From NCBI GenBank assembly GCA_040752635.1, contig JBFMGS010000096.1:1-5713 (forward strand): a DNA stretch of 5,713 nucleotides. The letters are read 5' to 3'. The position numbers and the translations under genes are program-made. Source of the stretch: JBFMGS01 sp040752635. GTDB lineage: Bacteria; Bacillota; SHA-98; UBA4971. Positions 5,469 through 5,713 of the stretch are shown in pieces. The stretch's first letter is position 1, and the number at the start of each line of letters is the position of its first letter. Under the pieces are notes generated by a model. It did no database searches. It was not told the DNA's origin and worked only from the letters and a program-made list of their open reading frames with translations.

Positions 5469-5498
5469 TTGCAGTAAGGGCCGCTTCGCACATATTAT
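5469..5498 (+). promoter_or_regulatory. Probable promoter of murI
   Basis: TATTAT (5493-5498), five of six matches to the -10 consensus, lies 18 bases after TTGCAG (5469-5474), which keeps only the TTG of the -35. The start of transcription would be near 5505, about 32 bases before the GTG. A weak -35 next to a paired repeat would fit an activated promoter. Confidence 0.45.
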
Positions 5499-5536
5499 AG
5501 TTAGCACTGTAGCACCTGTGTGTGGGGGTGAACCCG

Positions 5537-5713
5537 GTGGATACGAGGGCGATAGGGATCTACGACTCAGGGGTGGGCGGGCTTACTGTGGTCCGCGAGG
5601 TGCAGCGCCAACTTCCGAACGAGCGCATTCTTTACTTCGGCGACACGGCGAGGGTACCTTACGGGGGAAGGTCGGCTCGCGAGATTGAGGCGTTTTCCAG
5701 GCAGATCGTTTCG
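5537..5713 (+). CDS. murI: Glutamate racemase, N-terminal 59 residues (3' end outside window)
   Basis: MurI interconverts L- and D-glutamate in the cytoplasm and supplies D-glutamate for peptidoglycan precursors. The visible part carries the family's opening signature: AIGIYDSGVGGLTVVREV (with the active-site Asp-Ser), PNERILYFGDTARVPYG, then GRSAREIEAFSRQI. The catalytic cysteines lie beyond the window. GTG at 5537 is chosen because GGGGGTGA at 5524-5531 forms an extended ribosome binding site with 5 bases of spacing and the family motif begins a few residues later. An in-frame GTG at 5528 would add three residues but lies within that site. It follows the amidase gene on the same strand, separated by a terminator and its own promoter. 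The sequence remains open at the window edge. Confidence 0.95.
   Translation, partial: MDTRAIGIYDSGVGGLTVVREVQRQLPNERILYFGDTARVPYGGRSAREIEAFSRQIVS

Overview
The window looks like a piece of a Bacillota (Firmicutes) chromosome of the clostridial, moderately GC-rich kind. The inference rests on the AMIN-domain N-acetylmuramoyl-L-alanine amidase next to glutamate racemase, on strong AAGGAGG-like ribosome binding sites, on frequent GTG and TTG starts, and on a CHASE4-HAMP-GGDEF-HD-GYP signalling protein. No species can be named. The run of exactly 100 N suggests a draft scaffold with a placeholder gap.

Layout. (1) Bases 2-1610, + strand: the 3' part of a membrane-bound c-di-GMP signalling protein with a periplasmic or extracellular sensor (CHASE4-like), a TM helix, HAMP, a GGDEF domain with intact active-site signature, the gap, and the C-terminal half of an HD-GYP phosphodiesterase domain. 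(2) 1611-1853: non-coding, with a hairpin just after the stop and a short GC-rich tandem repeat. (3) 1854-2705, + strand: a complete type II toxin-antitoxin module. It has a strong promoter whose -10 is covered by a perfect 7-3-7 inverted repeat, a Phd/YefM-like antitoxin, and a RelE/ParE-like toxin overlapping it by 23 bases. (4) 2759-3157, - strand: a small XRE-type repressor convergent with the toxin, with a 10-bp palindrome at its 5' end. (5) 3158-3490: non-coding. (6) 3491-5278, + strand: an exported cell-wall amidase with three AMIN repeats, a zinc amidase domain and an Ala/Pro-rich tail. (7) 5279-5536: terminator, paired repeats and a promoter. (8) 5537 to the end, + strand: the 5' end of murI.

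The amidase and murI form a peptidoglycan neighbourhood (septum or wall hydrolysis, and D-glutamate supply), but the terminator and new promoter between them suggest separate transcription. The TA module and the XRE gene sit between two housekeeping-like blocks and look like a small accessory insertion. I see no CRISPR array, tRNA, rRNA, transposase or phage gene. The families are all known. The points most worth a second look are the TA operator architecture, the repeats around the TA cassette and upstream of murI, and the domain content hidden by the assembly gap.
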